Positions 35,344-44,977 are shown, numbered from the stretch's first letter. The stretch is 64,000 nucleotides of DNA from an uncultured Lachnospiraceae bacterium (GCA_947243855.1 CAMXIK010000015.1:1-64000); one strand, 5' to 3'. The notes: generated by a model not told the origin, from the sequence alone. Translations and numbers: made by a program.

Positions 35344-36177
35344 TCAAATACTCAAAATCCCATATTTATCCGGATGACGGTATTTGTCCCCCGTTACCTC
35401 GCGGACGCGGTAATCCCTTAACAGCTCCAAATCAATCTCGGCAAGAAAAACGCCCTCCCCGCTTGGCGCTTCGAAAATACACATATCCCGTGACCATGGT
35501 TCCTCCCTCAGCCATGCAACGCCGTCAAAAACGGTGGAATGCCCATTACAATCCGGCTGTCCTTCCGGATAATTGCAGGTAGCAATGGCAACCATATTTT
35601 CATAGGCCCTTGTCCGAAGCGTCGCCAGACGATTGATCTCCATGGGGCATGCGTTTGGCGCAAGAATGATCTCCGCACCTTTCAGCATTAAAATTCTCGC
35701 GCTTTCGGGAAATTCCCTGTCAAAGCATATCATGCCCCCGACCTTAACCATATCTCTGCCGATATCCAAATCGACAACATAAAAGTCCTCGCCGCCCGAT
35801 AACACCTTCTCCATGTCAAATGCGCAAGTGTGTACTTTGGAATAATGCAGGACGTTCTCTCCCTTCCTGTCAAAAAGGATCATGGAATTTAGCGGCTTCG
35901 GACTATGGCTTTCCAGAAACGTAATGCCGATGGCCATTTGAAGTTTTGCCGCCAGCCTGCCAAATTCCTGTACGAAATCACTCTCAGCGGAAACCGCCAT
36001 TGCATTCAGAACGCTTATATCCTGTGGAATCCGATAGCCACAGCTCCACATTTCCGGGAACAAGGCAATGTCCGCCCCCATTTCTTTCGCCTTCTTACAG
36101 GCATTGATTCCGATCTGAGTCTGCTCCTCCAAAGTGCTTCCCGGAAGAAGCTGTAACAGTGCAATTTTCAATCCCAT
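35344..36177 (-). CDS. Carbon-nitrogen hydrolase (nitrilase superfamily)
   Basis: A 277-residue hydrolase with the Glu-Lys-Cys triad in order: ALFPEMW (Glu, about 40), HYSKVH (Lys, about 109) and MICFDREFPE (Cys, about 152). These enzymes cleave amides or nitriles; omega-amidase or N-carbamoyl-type activity is possible. The ATG at 36177 is chosen from AAAGGA nine bases upstream; an ATG nine codons earlier lacks a site. It lies 31 nt after the GNAT gene, probably one transcript. Confidence 0.87.
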   Translation of the reverse strand: MGLKIALLQLLPGSTLEEQTQIGINACKKAKEMGADIALFPEMWSCGYRIPQDISVLNAMAVSAESDFVQEFGRLAAKLQMAIGITFLESHSPKPLNSMILFDRKGENVLHYSKVHTCAFDMEKVLSGGEDFYVVDLDIGRDMVKVGGMICFDREFPESARILMLKGAEIILAPNACPMEINRLATLRTRAYENMVAIATCNYPEGQPDCNGHSTVFDGVAWLREEPWSRDMCIFEAPSGEGVFLAEIDLELLRDYRVREVTGDKYRHPDKYGILSI

Positions 36178-36208
36178 GCTCGTTTTTCCTTTCTGTTCTC
36201 CCATCGTT

Positions 36209-36781
36209 TCAATGAATATCCCTTTGCTTTAACCACATTTCCTTCGTAAGCAAATTTACATGCCCCGTCCGCCTCTCGTTCATAAGCGGCACGTCCACCC
36301 CTTCGTTTGTCCACTGGTACTGAAATCCAAGCTTTTCCTGCACCCGCTTCGACTTAGCATTTCCCTCATAATAACCGCACCATACCTTGTTCATGCCGAT
36401 ATCTTCAAACGCGCGACGCAACAGTTCTCTTGCCGCTTCCGGCATCAATCCCAGCCCCCAGAAGGGCTTCCCAATCCAATATCCAAGCTCGCACTCGTCA
36501 TCTCTCTTTGTCATGTCCGTATGACCGTTCAGTTTCAGTTCAATAGCTCCGATGACCCGATGATCCGATTTCAGGCAAAGAGCGTAGACTTCCTCTCCTG
36601 AAAAAACATCCCTGATCACATCCCGGCTCTCTTCCACACTCTGATGCGGCGGCCATCCGGCAATCGGTCCCACCGCAGGATCACTGGCATATTGGTATAA
36701 GTCCTCCGCGTCGCTGTCTTCAAAACGGCGCAGAATTAATCTTTCTGTTTCAAGTATCACTGTTTTATGTTCCGCTTTCAT
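36209..36781 (-). CDS. GNAT N-acetyltransferase, RimJ/RimL-like
   Basis: A 190-residue acetyl-CoA-dependent acetyltransferase. The RimJ/RimL form is seen in TERLILRRFEDSDAEDLYQYASD near the start, ELGYWIGKPFWGLGLMPEA for the acetyl-CoA loop region, and NAKSKRVQEKLGFQYQ for the C-terminal helix. The substrate could be a protein N-terminus or a small amine and cannot be told. It is divergent from the response-regulator gene at 36925. Confidence 0.87.
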   Translation of the reverse strand: MKAEHKTVILETERLILRRFEDSDAEDLYQYASDPAVGPIAGWPPHQSVEESRDVIRDVFSGEEVYALCLKSDHRVIGAIELKLNGHTDMTKRDDECELGYWIGKPFWGLGLMPEAARELLRRAFEDIGMNKVWCGYYEGNAKSKRVQEKLGFQYQWTNEGVDVPLMNERRTGHVNLLTKEMWLKQRDIH

Positions 36782-36854
36782 CTGTTTCGCTCCTTATGCC
36801 GCTTTTTCATTTAATGGTATTCCTATACTATAACAGATCAAGGGCAAAAATAAA

Positions 36855-36887
36855 ATAGCGCTCTTGCCAAAAACAGAATCGCGCTAT
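36855..36887. promoter_or_regulatory. Inverted repeat around the promoter of the first two-component operon
   Basis: ATAGCGC (36855-36861) and GCGCTAT (36881-36887) enclose the -35 box and run into the -10 box, suiting a repressor or autoregulation by the response regulator. Confidence 0.55.
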
Positions 36888-36892
36888 ATCAT
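36864..36892 (+). promoter_or_regulatory. Promoter of the first two-component operon
   Basis: TTGCCA and TATCAT with a 17-nt spacer, 32 nt before the response-regulator start. Confidence 0.6.
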
Positions 36893-36924
36893 TGCTATAA
36901 AGTAATTTCAGAAAGGCGGTTCCC

Positions 36925-37605
36925 ATGACAAAAATTTTACTGTTAGAAGACGATATCAGTCTGATAGACGGATTAACCTATTCCCTTGAGAAAAACGGTT
37001 TCCTTGTAAAGACCGCCCGTACCGTGCAGGACGCCCTGACACAACTCACCTTTCCTATCCCCTTTGATCTTCTTATTTTGGACGTCACCCTGCCGGACGG
37101 GACTGGCTTTTCTGTCTGTGAAAAGGTACGCGCACAGGACAACCGCATCCCCATTCTCTTTCTCACCGCCTCCGACGAAGAAGTCAACGTCATTCGCGGA
37201 CTCGACAGCGGCGGCGACGATTATGTGACAAAACCGTTTAAAATCGGCGAGCTCTGCTCCCGTATTCACGCGCTGCTTCGACGGACCGCAAACGTAACCA
37301 GTCTCAATTTCGGAAGCCTTTCTATAGATACCATGGCAAACCATGTCACTATAGACGGGCGCACCATCGACCTGACCAAAGCCGAATACCGTCTTCTGTG
37401 CCTTCTTGCACAAAACGCTGGCATCGTTGTGACAAGGACACGCATTCTAGACGAACTGTGGGATCACAGCGGGGATTTTGTGGACGACAACACCCTATCC
37501 GTATACATTCGCAGGCTGCGTGAAAAAATAGAACCAGACCCGGCCCATCCCCATTATCTACTCACCGTCCGCGGATTCGGTTACAAATGGAATCCCCAGA
37601 ATTGA
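36925..37605 (+). CDS. OmpR-family response regulator
   Basis: A 226-residue regulator with a receiver domain (ILLLEDD at 4-10, phosphorylated Asp in LLILDVTLPDG about 53, conserved Lys in YVTKPF about 104) and a winged-helix DNA-binding domain from about 125 (LTKAEYRLLCLLAQNAG, DDNTLSVYIRRLREKI, VRGFGYKW). It is followed 13 nt later by its kinase and then by an ABC exporter. Direct repeats before the exporter gene are its likely target. Confidence 0.94.
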   Translation: MTKILLLEDDISLIDGLTYSLEKNGFLVKTARTVQDALTQLTFPIPFDLLILDVTLPDGTGFSVCEKVRAQDNRIPILFLTASDEEVNVIRGLDSGGDDYVTKPFKIGELCSRIHALLRRTANVTSLNFGSLSIDTMANHVTIDGRTIDLTKAEYRLLCLLAQNAGIVVTRTRILDELWDHSGDFVDDNTLSVYIRRLREKIEPDPAHPHYLLTVRGFGYKWNPQN

Positions 37606-37618
37606 AAGGAGCATACCG

Positions 37619-38857
37619 ATGATTACTGCATTTTCACATGATATTCAGGACAAAGACAATAAACGCTGTCTCGCCTTTCTGCTTCTGTTCTCCTTTCTGC
37701 TGTTTTTCACTGGCATGATTTTTACCGCCGCTCTCACCAAATCTGCCAAAACCATGCTTCTTTCCCATGATGAGACAATCGCCTCCTCCCTGCTCTCACA
37801 GGGCGTTCCAAAGCAGATTGTCGCGACTGCCCTCACAGAAAAAGGACACTCCGCCGAGGGCGCTGACCTGCTCTTAAAAATGGGACTTACCCAAAACCAG
37901 AAAACAGAATTTCTGCCCCTGCTCTCCCAATTTCAAAACCGTGCCCGTACTCTCACTCTCCTCTCCGCCTTCTTTCTCTCCTTGCTTCTTCTTGCCGCCG
38001 CCAGCCTTTTTCTGCATCGCAGGGAGCGGCTTTATGAATGCGCCTGCACGGTCATGGAAAGCTATCGAAAAGGCGATTATGCAAAGCATCTGCCCCAGAC
38101 ATACGAAGGCGGCGTCTACCGGATGTTTTCCGCCATTGACGGCCTTGCCACCATGCTTCAAGCGCAAAAAGAAACCGCCCAAAATTCCAAGGAGTTTTTA
38201 AAAGACATGATTTCCAACATTTCTCATCAATTAAAGACTCCTTTGGCGGCGCTCTCCCTGTATCAGGAAATTATGGAAAACGAACCGGATCAGCCTGCCG
38301 TCATAGAAGAATTTGCTTTCAAAACAGGATTGGCATTAAAACGCATGGAAGATCTGCTTCTTTCCCTGCTAAAAATTTCCCGTCTGGATACGGGCAGTAT
38401 CGTCTTTGAAAAAGAAAACTGCCGTCTGTCAGAGCTTGTCTCCCACGCCTTAAACGATCTATATACCCGCGCCGCAAGAGAAAGAAAACAGCTTATTGTA
38501 GAAGGTAACGCTGACACAAAGCTTATCTGCGATCCTGCATGGACTGCCGAGGCTCTTGCCAATCTCGTCAAAAACGCGCTGGATCACACGCAGGCGGACG
38601 GCTCTATCCGCATCGCATGGGACGCTTCCCCTGCCGCTGTCCGCATCCATGTAACAGACAATGGGGACGGCATTGCTCCCGAAGATATTCCCCATATTTT
38701 CAAGCGGTTCTACCGCAGTAAATCATCACAGGACACACAGGGCGCGGGGCTTGGCCTATCTCTGGCAAAATCCATCATTGAAGGCCAAAACGGCGTTCTT
38801 TCCGTTCACAGCATTCCCCATACGGAAACGGAATTCACGCTCCTGTTTCCCGTGTAA
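37619..38857 (+). CDS. Sensor histidine kinase of the first ABC-linked system
   Basis: A 412-residue kinase with two membrane helices (FLLLFSFLLFFTGMIFTAAL and TLLSAFFLSLLLLAAASLFLH) bounding an outside loop of about 70 residues. The phosphorylated His is in NISHQLKTPLAAL (about 202-214). The ATP domain has NLVKNALDH (N box), VTDNGDGI (G1) and GAGLGLSLAK (G2). Layout and neighbours resemble VncS/VanS-like systems paired with FtsX-type exporters. The signal is unknown, probably an envelope-active compound. Confidence 0.92.
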   Translation: MITAFSHDIQDKDNKRCLAFLLLFSFLLFFTGMIFTAALTKSAKTMLLSHDETIASSLLSQGVPKQIVATALTEKGHSAEGADLLLKMGLTQNQKTEFLPLLSQFQNRARTLTLLSAFFLSLLLLAAASLFLHRRERLYECACTVMESYRKGDYAKHLPQTYEGGVYRMFSAIDGLATMLQAQKETAQNSKEFLKDMISNISHQLKTPLAALSLYQEIMENEPDQPAVIEEFAFKTGLALKRMEDLLLSLLKISRLDTGSIVFEKENCRLSELVSHALNDLYTRAARERKQLIVEGNADTKLICDPAWTAEALANLVKNALDHTQADGSIRIAWDASPAAVRIHVTDNGDGIAPEDIPHIFKRFYRSKSSQDTQGAGLGLSLAKSIIEGQNGVLSVHSIPHTETEFTLLFPV

Positions 38858-38866
38858 TCTTACAAA

Positions 38867-38896
38867 ACTGTAAGTTACAATTCACGGTACTGTAAG
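38867..38896 (+). promoter_or_regulatory. Direct repeats upstream of the ABC exporter genes
   Basis: ACTGTAAG occurs at 38867-38874 and 38889-38896, 22 nt apart, that is two DNA turns; the first copy is half of a CTTACAAAACTGTAAG palindrome. OmpR-type regulators bind such repeats. A TATTCT box follows. Confidence 0.55.
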
Positions 38897-38963
38897 GCTT
38901 TCCTGCTATTCTGGTCTTACTTAAAAATTTCATGAGTTAAGACAAGAAAGGAATTGACAGATC

Positions 38964-39680
38964 ATGCAAATCTTACAGGTACAAAATCTTTGCAAAACCT
39001 ACGGAGAATCCGCCGTCAAAGTTGACGCCCTAAAAAACGTCTCCTTCTCCCTGAATAAAGGAGAATTTTGCGCAGTCGTCGGCGAATCCGGCTCCGGAAA
39101 AAGCACATTGCTCAATCTGGTCGGCGCCCTCGACTTCCCTACTGGCGGCGAAATACTCATCGACAGCCAAAATCTTTTTACCTTGAGCGAGGAGGAACGC
39201 ACCATCTTTCGCAGAAGAAACATCGGCTTTGTCTTCCAATCCTTTCAGTTGGTGGAAGAACTGAACGTAGAACAAAACATCATTTTCCCACTCCTGTTAG
39301 ACTACCGTAAACCGGACCCAGAGGCTTTAAACGAGATTCTCTCCCTTCTAGGCTTACAAGACAGACGCCGTCATCTTCCCAATCAACTCTCCGGCGGGCA
39401 AAAACAGCGCGTCGCCATCGGCCGCGCCTTGATCACCAACCCGAAGCTGATTCTGGCAGACGAGCCTACCGGCAATCTGGACAGCCGCAACAGTATGGAA
39501 GTGCTGGATCTTTTGCTTCGCGCCTCCAGAAAATATCAGCAGACAATCCTTATGATTACCCACAATAACAGTCTTGCCGTCTCTGCGGACAGAGTATTGC
39601 GGGTGTCCGACGGCTGTCTAACTGATCTTGGAACAACGTCTGGGAAAGGAGAGGGTTTTCGCGATGAAAAATTATCTTGA
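38964..39680 (+). CDS. ABC transporter ATP-binding protein (MacB/LolD type)
   Basis: A 238-residue ATPase: Walker [10 protein letters not shown] (about 39-47), Q-loop FQSFQL, signature [15 protein letters not shown] (about 143-157), Walker [16 protein letters not shown], His switch MITHNN. This type serves FtsX-like permeases in peptide-detoxifying or lipoprotein-handling exporters. It overlaps the permease gene by 17 nt. Confidence 0.95.
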   Translation: MQILQVQNLCKTYGESAVKVDALKNVSFSLNKGEFCAVVGESGSGKSTLLNLVGALDFPTGGEILIDSQNLFTLSEEERTIFRRRNIGFVFQSFQLVEELNVEQNIIFPLLLDYRKPDPEALNEILSLLGLQDRRRHLPNQLSGGQKQRVAIGRALITNPKLILADEPTGNLDSRNSMEVLDLLLRASRKYQQTILMITHNNSLAVSADRVLRVSDGCLTDLGTTSGKGEGFRDEKLS

Positions 39681-42036
39681 ATTGGTTCCCCACTACGCTC
39701 AGATACACAAAAAACAAAACCGTATGTCCATTTTGTGTATCATTCTTTCGGTATTCCTCGTCGCTGCCATTTTCGGTATGGCGGACATGTACATTCGGAG
39801 TATGATTCTGAAAACCAAACAGGACGACGGTAACTGGCATATTGTCCTGAAAAATGTCAGTGACGAAACAGCGTCTATGATTGCCACTCGGCCGGAAGTC
39901 AAGGCTTTCTCCTGCTACGGTGTTCTGAACTACAGTCTTGATATGGATTACACCATAGGCGGAACGGATACGGTGATCTGCGGCGTAGATGCTCCCTATG
40001 TGACAGATATCTATGCCGGCCTTATCTCGGAAGGTAATTTCCCGCAAACGGAAAACGAGGTGTTGGTAACCGCCAATGTCCGAAAAGCATTGAATGTTGA
40101 CTTGGGAGGCCAAATAATGATTCGTGATGCCTCTGGTATGGAAACCGCTTATACCATATCTGGATTTTTGGAAAACCCGCCCATGATACTGCGCAAAGAC
40201 ATATACGGTGTCATGATGAACACAAACACTTTCCGTTCCTTCTTTCCCAAGGTCACCGACGGAGAACCGAACGATTATAACAGTGTCTTCATGGTGCAGT
40301 TTTCAGGTCACAGACATTTGCGGGAAACGATAAACGATATCAAAACACAATTTTCCCTCGCAGATACGCAAGTAGGGGAACAGGCCATGCTGCTTGGGCT
40401 GCTCGGCCAGAGCGACGAAGGAAATCTATTCATGGTTTCCATCTATTCCGCTGCCCTTTTTCTCTCTGTGCTTGTTCTTGCTGCCGGCGTTCTTATGATC
40501 GCCAGCAGTTTAAACAGTAATATCGCCGGACGGACAGCCTTTTTCGGTATGCTGCGCTGTATCGGCGCGACGCCAAAACAGATCATCCGCCTAGTACACC
40601 GGGAAGCTCTCGCTCTCTGCAGTTTCGCCATTCCAGCCGCTTTGACGGCAAGTATCGCAGTCATCTGGATTCTATGCGCCCTGCTTCGCTTCTTAAGTCC
40701 CAAATATTTTGATACCATGCCGGCTTTTGCCATCAGCCCGCCAAGTATTCTCGCCGGAATCCTGATCGGCATTTTGACCGTATTCCTTGCTGCCCGCGCT
40801 CCGGCCAAAAAAGCCTCCGGCGTATCACCCCTAACGGCAGTGAGCGGCCAGATTCATACAGCCCCGGTCCGTAGAGCGGCAAACACGTTTTTCTGTAAGG
40901 TAGATACCGCGCTTGGCATTCATCACGCCACGGGAAACCGCAAAAACTTTCTTCTCGTGACAGCCAGCTTTGCCCTGAGCATTATCCTGTTTCTCTCCTT
41001 TTCCACCACGGTGGACTTTATGAAACATGCCATAAATGTACTGCATCCATGGACGCCCGATCTCTCCCTTGTATCAGCAGATAGTGCCTGCACCCTTAGT
41101 CCCGGTCTGACCGCCGAACTATCCCAGTACCCGTCTGTCAAGCGCGTCTATGGCAGAATGTTTGCCTATGACCTCCCCGCCGCGGTAAACGGCAGCGAGA
41201 CCACCGTCATGTTGATTTCCTATGACGATATTCAGTTTAAGTGGGGCAAAAAATATCTGATCGACGGCTCCGTCTCCGATGCTCTGGAGCATGTCGGCAC
41301 AGGACTTGCCGTCGCCACACCGCAATATAACAATACCGCTGCCATCAAAAACGGGGACAGCGTAACGCTCACGACTACAACTGGCTCCCACAATATCAAA
41401 ATTGTCGGCGACGTGTCCGAATGTCCCTTTCATACGGAAAACGGTGAAATCATACTCTGCTCGGAAGACACCTTCCGCAGCCTGACCGGTTTCGATGCCT
41501 ACACAGTCATTGATATCCAATTAAAACGCGACGCAGCCGACGAGGATGTTGAGGCAATCCGAACGGCCGCGGGCACAGGCGTTACCTTTTCCGACCGTCG
41601 GGCGGACAATCAAAATGTGCTTGGCGCAGAATATGCCTTCCACCTTTTTATCTACGGCTTTCTCATCCTGATCGCCTTGGTTACCATCTGCAATATCATA
41701 AACTGTGTCGCTATGAGCGTGGAAGCCAGACGCAGGCAGTACGGCGGTCTTCGCGCCATCGGTCTGAGCGCAAAACAATTATCCCGGATGATCGTCTCCG
41801 AAACGCTCGCCTATGCCGTCTCTGGCGGTATCATTGGTACGGCGGTTGGCCTTGCCCTAAACAAAAAGCTGTTTACCCTGCTTGTGACGACCCGTTGGCA
41901 CGAGGTTTGGACGTTCCCTGTTGCAGAGCTTTGCATGATTCTCATTGTCATGTGCTTATCCATCCTTCTTGCTGTGAAAAGTCCTCTGAAACAGCTTCGG
42001 CAAATGTCCATCGTAAACACAATCGGCGGGTACTGA
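39664..42036 (+). CDS. FtsX-family ABC permease
   Basis: A 790-residue permease with two FtsX domains. One N-terminal helix (ILCIILSVFLVAAIFGMADMYI) and a large outside domain precede three helices with LRCIGATPKQIIRLVHREA (about 300), and a repeat of this plan ends in LRAIGLSAKQLSRMIVSETLAYAVSGGIIG split by the family helix. The start at 39664 fits AGAGGG upstream. Large outside domains of such permeases handle peptides or signal to the kinase. Family is sure; the substrate is not. Confidence 0.92.
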   Translation: MKNYLELVPHYAQIHKKQNRMSILCIILSVFLVAAIFGMADMYIRSMILKTKQDDGNWHIVLKNVSDETASMIATRPEVKAFSCYGVLNYSLDMDYTIGGTDTVICGVDAPYVTDIYAGLISEGNFPQTENEVLVTANVRKALNVDLGGQIMIRDASGMETAYTISGFLENPPMILRKDIYGVMMNTNTFRSFFPKVTDGEPNDYNSVFMVQFSGHRHLRETINDIKTQFSLADTQVGEQAMLLGLLGQSDEGNLFMVSIYSAALFLSVLVLAAGVLMIASSLNSNIAGRTAFFGMLRCIGATPKQIIRLVHREALALCSFAIPAALTASIAVIWILCALLRFLSPKYFDTMPAFAISPPSILAGILIGILTVFLAARAPAKKASGVSPLTAVSGQIHTAPVRRAANTFFCKVDTALGIHHATGNRKNFLLVTASFALSIILFLSFSTTVDFMKHAINVLHPWTPDLSLVSADSACTLSPGLTAELSQYPSVKRVYGRMFAYDLPAAVNGSETTVMLISYDDIQFKWGKKYLIDGSVSDALEHVGTGLAVATPQYNNTAAIKNGDSVTLTTTTGSHNIKIVGDVSECPFHTENGEIILCSEDTFRSLTGFDAYTVIDIQLKRDAADEDVEAIRTAAGTGVTFSDRRADNQNVLGAEYAFHLFIYGFLILIALVTICNIINCVAMSVEARRRQYGGLRAIGLSAKQLSRMIVSETLAYAVSGGIIGTAVGLALNKKLFTLLVTTRWHEVWTFPVAELCMILIVMCLSILLAVKSPLKQLRQMSIVNTIGGY

Positions 42037-42077
42037 TGTACCCGCCGCCTCTATTTGGTCCCAATTCGTCTCCTTTC

Positions 42078-43013
42078 TCACTCCCCCGTTATCTCCCTGT
42101 ACTCCTTCGTACCCACATCGCTCCACGCTTTCCGACCGGAAGCAACGACCTTTCCGCTGGCAGTCTCCACCGCATACATATCCACAATCGCCTCGTTTTC
42201 CGATCCTTCCGCGGTACGGTACAACACCAGCAGCTCGCAGGCTCCGTTTTTGGACGGCCGGTCATATACCAGACTGTAAGAGTATGTCCTGCCGTCCTCC
42301 TCTGACGTCTTAGTCCCTAACTCAATATACAGATTCCCTTTGGCGTTATAATACACCTCATAAGAAAATCCTTCCTCCAAAAGCACGGCGTCATAGACAG
42401 CCCTCGCAGCCGTCTCCCGGTAATCCGCCTCCGGCTCCTGTTCCATTTCCCGTTCCGTTTCTTGTTCTATCTCTGGAATTTTCTCCTCCGTTTTATCTTC
42501 TTCCTTATGTTCTTCCTTCTTTCCATTTTCAAAAGGCCTCTGCGCATGCTCTTTCCGCTTTGTCCCATCCTTCTTATTGATATACCTGTCAGCCTCTTCC
42601 GCAGTGATCTCCGCAGGCCTTTTAAAGAAAAATGCAACGGGCCGATAATACACGAGATCATTCTCGCCTAAGAAAGCTTCATTCGTCACCAAAAGATTTC
42701 TGGTGAGCATCCGCTCCTCCTGCGTCCCAAGCACAATAAAAAACATCGCAAAGAAACAATAAAGGCCGCATACAAACACAGCAGCCGTAATACAGAGCGT
42801 TTTCATAACCTGATGAACGCGCTCGCTTCTATACAGAAATGTAAGCGCCAAAACGAGAAGCATAATGGGCGTAATGATTGCCGTTATCATCTGTCCCAGC
42901 ATCTTCGCCCATGTGCGGAAAGAATAGTCCGTAAAGGACAACACTGCCTCTGCTGCCAAATATCCTACTGCTATACATACCGTAATAAAAGTTGCTCTTT
43001 TGACTGCTTTCAT
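42078..43013 (-). CDS. Membrane protein with charged Glu/Lys linker, function unknown
   Basis: A 311-residue protein that I do not recognise. Three hydrophobic segments near the N-terminus (ATFITVCIAVGYLAAEAVLSF, MITAIITPIMLLVLALTFLY, LCITAAVFVCGLYCFFAMFFIVLG) precede a very charged stretch of about 60 residues (KEEHKEEDKTEEKIPEIEQ and similar). A C-terminal domain of about 110 residues (AARAVYDAVLLEEGFSYEVYYN ...) looks folded and outside. The start at 43013 has a weak site; the promoter at 43078-43106 excludes much longer forms. Confidence 0.65.
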   Translation of the reverse strand: MKAVKRATFITVCIAVGYLAAEAVLSFTDYSFRTWAKMLGQMITAIITPIMLLVLALTFLYRSERVHQVMKTLCITAAVFVCGLYCFFAMFFIVLGTQEERMLTRNLLVTNEAFLGENDLVYYRPVAFFFKRPAEITAEEADRYINKKDGTKRKEHAQRPFENGKKEEHKEEDKTEEKIPEIEQETEREMEQEPEADYRETAARAVYDAVLLEEGFSYEVYYNAKGNLYIELGTKTSEEDGRTYSYSLVYDRPSKNGACELLVLYRTAEGSENEAIVDMYAVETASGKVVASGRKAWSDVGTKEYREITGE

Positions 43014-43077
43014 CTGTCCCGCTTTCCTATGCCGTCTTTTCATTCTACGGCATCCATAACTGCCACCGTCTTTTTCC

Positions 43078-43106
43078 AGTATAGGCATATTCAACGGCAT
43101 AGTCAA
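43078..43106 (-). promoter_or_regulatory. Promoter of the charged membrane protein gene
   Basis: Minus-strand TTGACT and TATACT with a 17-nt spacer, 65 nt before the start codon. Confidence 0.65.
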
Positions 43107-43152
43107 CAACGCTGCCGCAGAATACGCCCTCCTGATAAAAACCTCTATACAT

Positions 43153-43184
43153 GTACAATTCTGTATCTTTTTGCATGATTGTAC
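43153..43184. repeat. Inverted repeat GTACAAT/ATTGTAC
   Basis: Perfect 7-bp arms 18 nt apart between the divergent genes at 43.0 and 43.3 kb; it may be a binding site. Confidence 0.4.
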
Positions 43185-43190
43185 CTATTA

Positions 43191-43280
43191 TCTGCATATT
43201 ATCACAGCAATTTATATGCAGAAAACACGATTTTTGTCTTGTTTTTCTGCATATAGTACGATATTGTTATATGCAGAAAA
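43191..43280. promoter_or_regulatory. Repeated TATATGCAGAAAA operator array before the HD gene
   Basis: The motif occurs directly at 43213-43225 and 43268-43280, inverted at 43242-43255, and as a shorter inverted copy (TCTGCATATT) at 43191-43200. The second and third form a near-perfect 15-bp inverted repeat. The last overlaps the -35/spacer of the HD gene promoter. Confidence 0.75.
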
Positions 43281-43293
43281 AAACCTATATACT
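43264..43293 (+). promoter_or_regulatory. Promoter of the HD phosphohydrolase gene
   Basis: TTGTTA and TATACT with an 18-nt spacer, 43 nt before the start codon and overlapped by one operator copy. Confidence 0.6.
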
Positions 43294-43335
43294 GAATTAC
43301 AAAGGTGAGAACTGTTATTTGAGGAGGAAAGCAAA

Positions 43336-43935
43336 ATGGAATTAACAAGACAGACTGCGGAACAAGCCTTACAAGAAGCATCAAAATCCAATCCCGGGCC
43401 ATGGGTAGACCATGTTCGGTATGTGGCAAAAGCCTGTGAAGCGATTGCGGCGCGCTGTGAAAATTTATCCGCCGAGCAGGCGTATCTATACGGCCTGCTG
43501 CATGATATCGGACGCTATGCGGGAGTGAGTTCGGAAAAACACCTGATAGACGGTTATCGCTACTGTATGGAGCGCGGGTGGGAAAAAGCGGCGCAGATCT
43601 GTATTTCCCACGCGTTTATGATACAGGATATCAACACCTCGATCGGGGAATTTGACGTCAGCGACGAGGATTACCTGTTTATGAAGGATTTTGTGGCAAA
43701 CGCCGTCTATGACGATTACGACCGTCTGGTGCAGCTTTGCGACTCTCTGGCTCTGCCGACGGGTTTCTGCCTGTTGGAAAAAAGATTTGTAGATGTTACT
43801 CTACGGTACGGCGTTCACCCATCGACCATAGACAGATGGAAAAAAGTGTTAGAGATCAAAGCTTTGTTTGAAAAGCAGATCGGCTGTTCCATTTACGATC
43901 TGCTTCCCGGCGTTGTCGAGAACAGCTTTCGTTAG
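43336..43935 (+). CDS. HD-domain phosphohydrolase
   Basis: A 199-residue protein of the HD metal-dependent phosphohydrolase superfamily. His26 in WVDHVRYVAK, the His-Asp pair 56-57 in LLHDIGRYAG and His92 in CISHAF give the metal ligands; a later Asp is in LCDSLALP. Likely substrates are nucleotides or nucleotide-like signals. GGAGG precedes the ATG. The gene stands alone with a regulated promoter, so its dose seems to matter. Confidence 0.85.
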   Translation: MELTRQTAEQALQEASKSNPGPWVDHVRYVAKACEAIAARCENLSAEQAYLYGLLHDIGRYAGVSSEKHLIDGYRYCMERGWEKAAQICISHAFMIQDINTSIGEFDVSDEDYLFMKDFVANAVYDDYDRLVQLCDSLALPTGFCLLEKRFVDVTLRYGVHPSTIDRWKKVLEIKALFEKQIGCSIYDLLPGVVENSFR

Positions 43936-43941
43936 CATTTT

Positions 43942-44928
43942 CTAAAGCATCTTCGCCCGCAGTTCTTCCCCGCCGAGTGCGCTCAGATAAGCGGGCGGAA
44001 TGTCAAACACGGTCTTCGCCCCTGTCTGCCCCTCCTTCGCAAGTCGGTAAGCCGCCCTCGCGTAAGCGACGATCACACAGGAGGTAAATTCGGGATTAGA
44101 ATCCAATTTCAGGCGATACTCGATCAGATGATTGTTTTCCTCTTCCCACCCCGTCTTTCCGCTGCGAAGCACAAAGCCGCCGTGCGGGATGCCGCTGTGA
44201 TTTCTTTTTAGCTCTTCCTCGCTGATAAAATGTACGGTGGTGTCATAGTCCGCAAAGTAATTCGGCATGGTCTTGATCTCCTGCTCCACCTTCGCGGCGT
44301 CCGCCCCCTCTTCCAGAACCACAAAACATTCTCTGGTATGTTTTTCACGGGTGGAAAGCTCCGGATCTTTCCCCGCTCTCACTGCTTCCAAAGCCTCTTC
44401 AACGGGAATCGTATATTGTTTGGCGTCCTTCACGCCCTCGATCCGCCGAATCGCGTCGGAATGCCCCTGACTAACGCCTTTTCCCCAGAACGTATAGTCC
44501 CTGCCGTTTGGCAGAATGGCGGAAGCGTACATTCTGTTTAAAGAAAACATACCCGGGTCCCAGCCGACAGAAATAATGCCCACTTTCCCTGCTTCCTTGG
44601 CCGCTCTGTCCACATTTTCAAAATGCGCAGGTATCTTTGCATGGGTGTCAAAGCTGTCTACTACGTTAAATAGTTTTGCAAACTCGGGCGTCTGTTCCGG
44701 CAGATCGGTCGCGCTGCCGCCGCACAAAATCATCACGTCGATCTTGTCCTTCCATGCCGCCGCCTCGGACACATGGCAGACCGAAGCCGTCTTGGTAAGA
44801 ATGGAAACCTGTTTGGGGTCTCTTCTTGTAAATACCGCCGCAAGCTCCATGTCGGGATTCTGCTTGATGGCGCACTCCACGCCGCGTCCCAGATTGCCGT
44901 AACCTAAAATTCCAATTTGAATAGCCAT
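43942..44928 (-). CDS. ddh: meso-Diaminopimelate dehydrogenase
   Basis: It makes meso-diaminopimelate from tetrahydrodipicolinate, ammonia and NADPH in a single step, giving the cross-link residue of peptidoglycan and the precursor of lysine. The 327 residues equal the family length. GILGYGNLGRGVE (5-17) binds NADPH, VFTRRDP contacts its phosphate, and SVGWDPGMFSLNR (about 145-157) is a strong signature near the active site. The ATG at 44928 has GGAGG just upstream; the frame continues 21 codons earlier into the terminator region. Confidence 0.96.
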   Translation of the reverse strand: MAIQIGILGYGNLGRGVECAIKQNPDMELAAVFTRRDPKQVSILTKTASVCHVSEAAAWKDKIDVMILCGGSATDLPEQTPEFAKLFNVVDSFDTHAKIPAHFENVDRAAKEAGKVGIISVGWDPGMFSLNRMYASAILPNGRDYTFWGKGVSQGHSDAIRRIEGVKDAKQYTIPVEEALEAVRAGKDPELSTREKHTRECFVVLEEGADAAKVEQEIKTMPNYFADYDTTVHFISEEELKRNHSGIPHGGFVLRSGKTGWEEENNHLIEYRLKLDSNPEFTSCVIVAYARAAYRLAKEGQTGAKTVFDIPPAYLSALGGEELRAKML

Positions 44929-44977
44929 CTTTCCTCCATTCCGAAAGAAATCCAAAGCATGGATTTCCTTCATCTGC

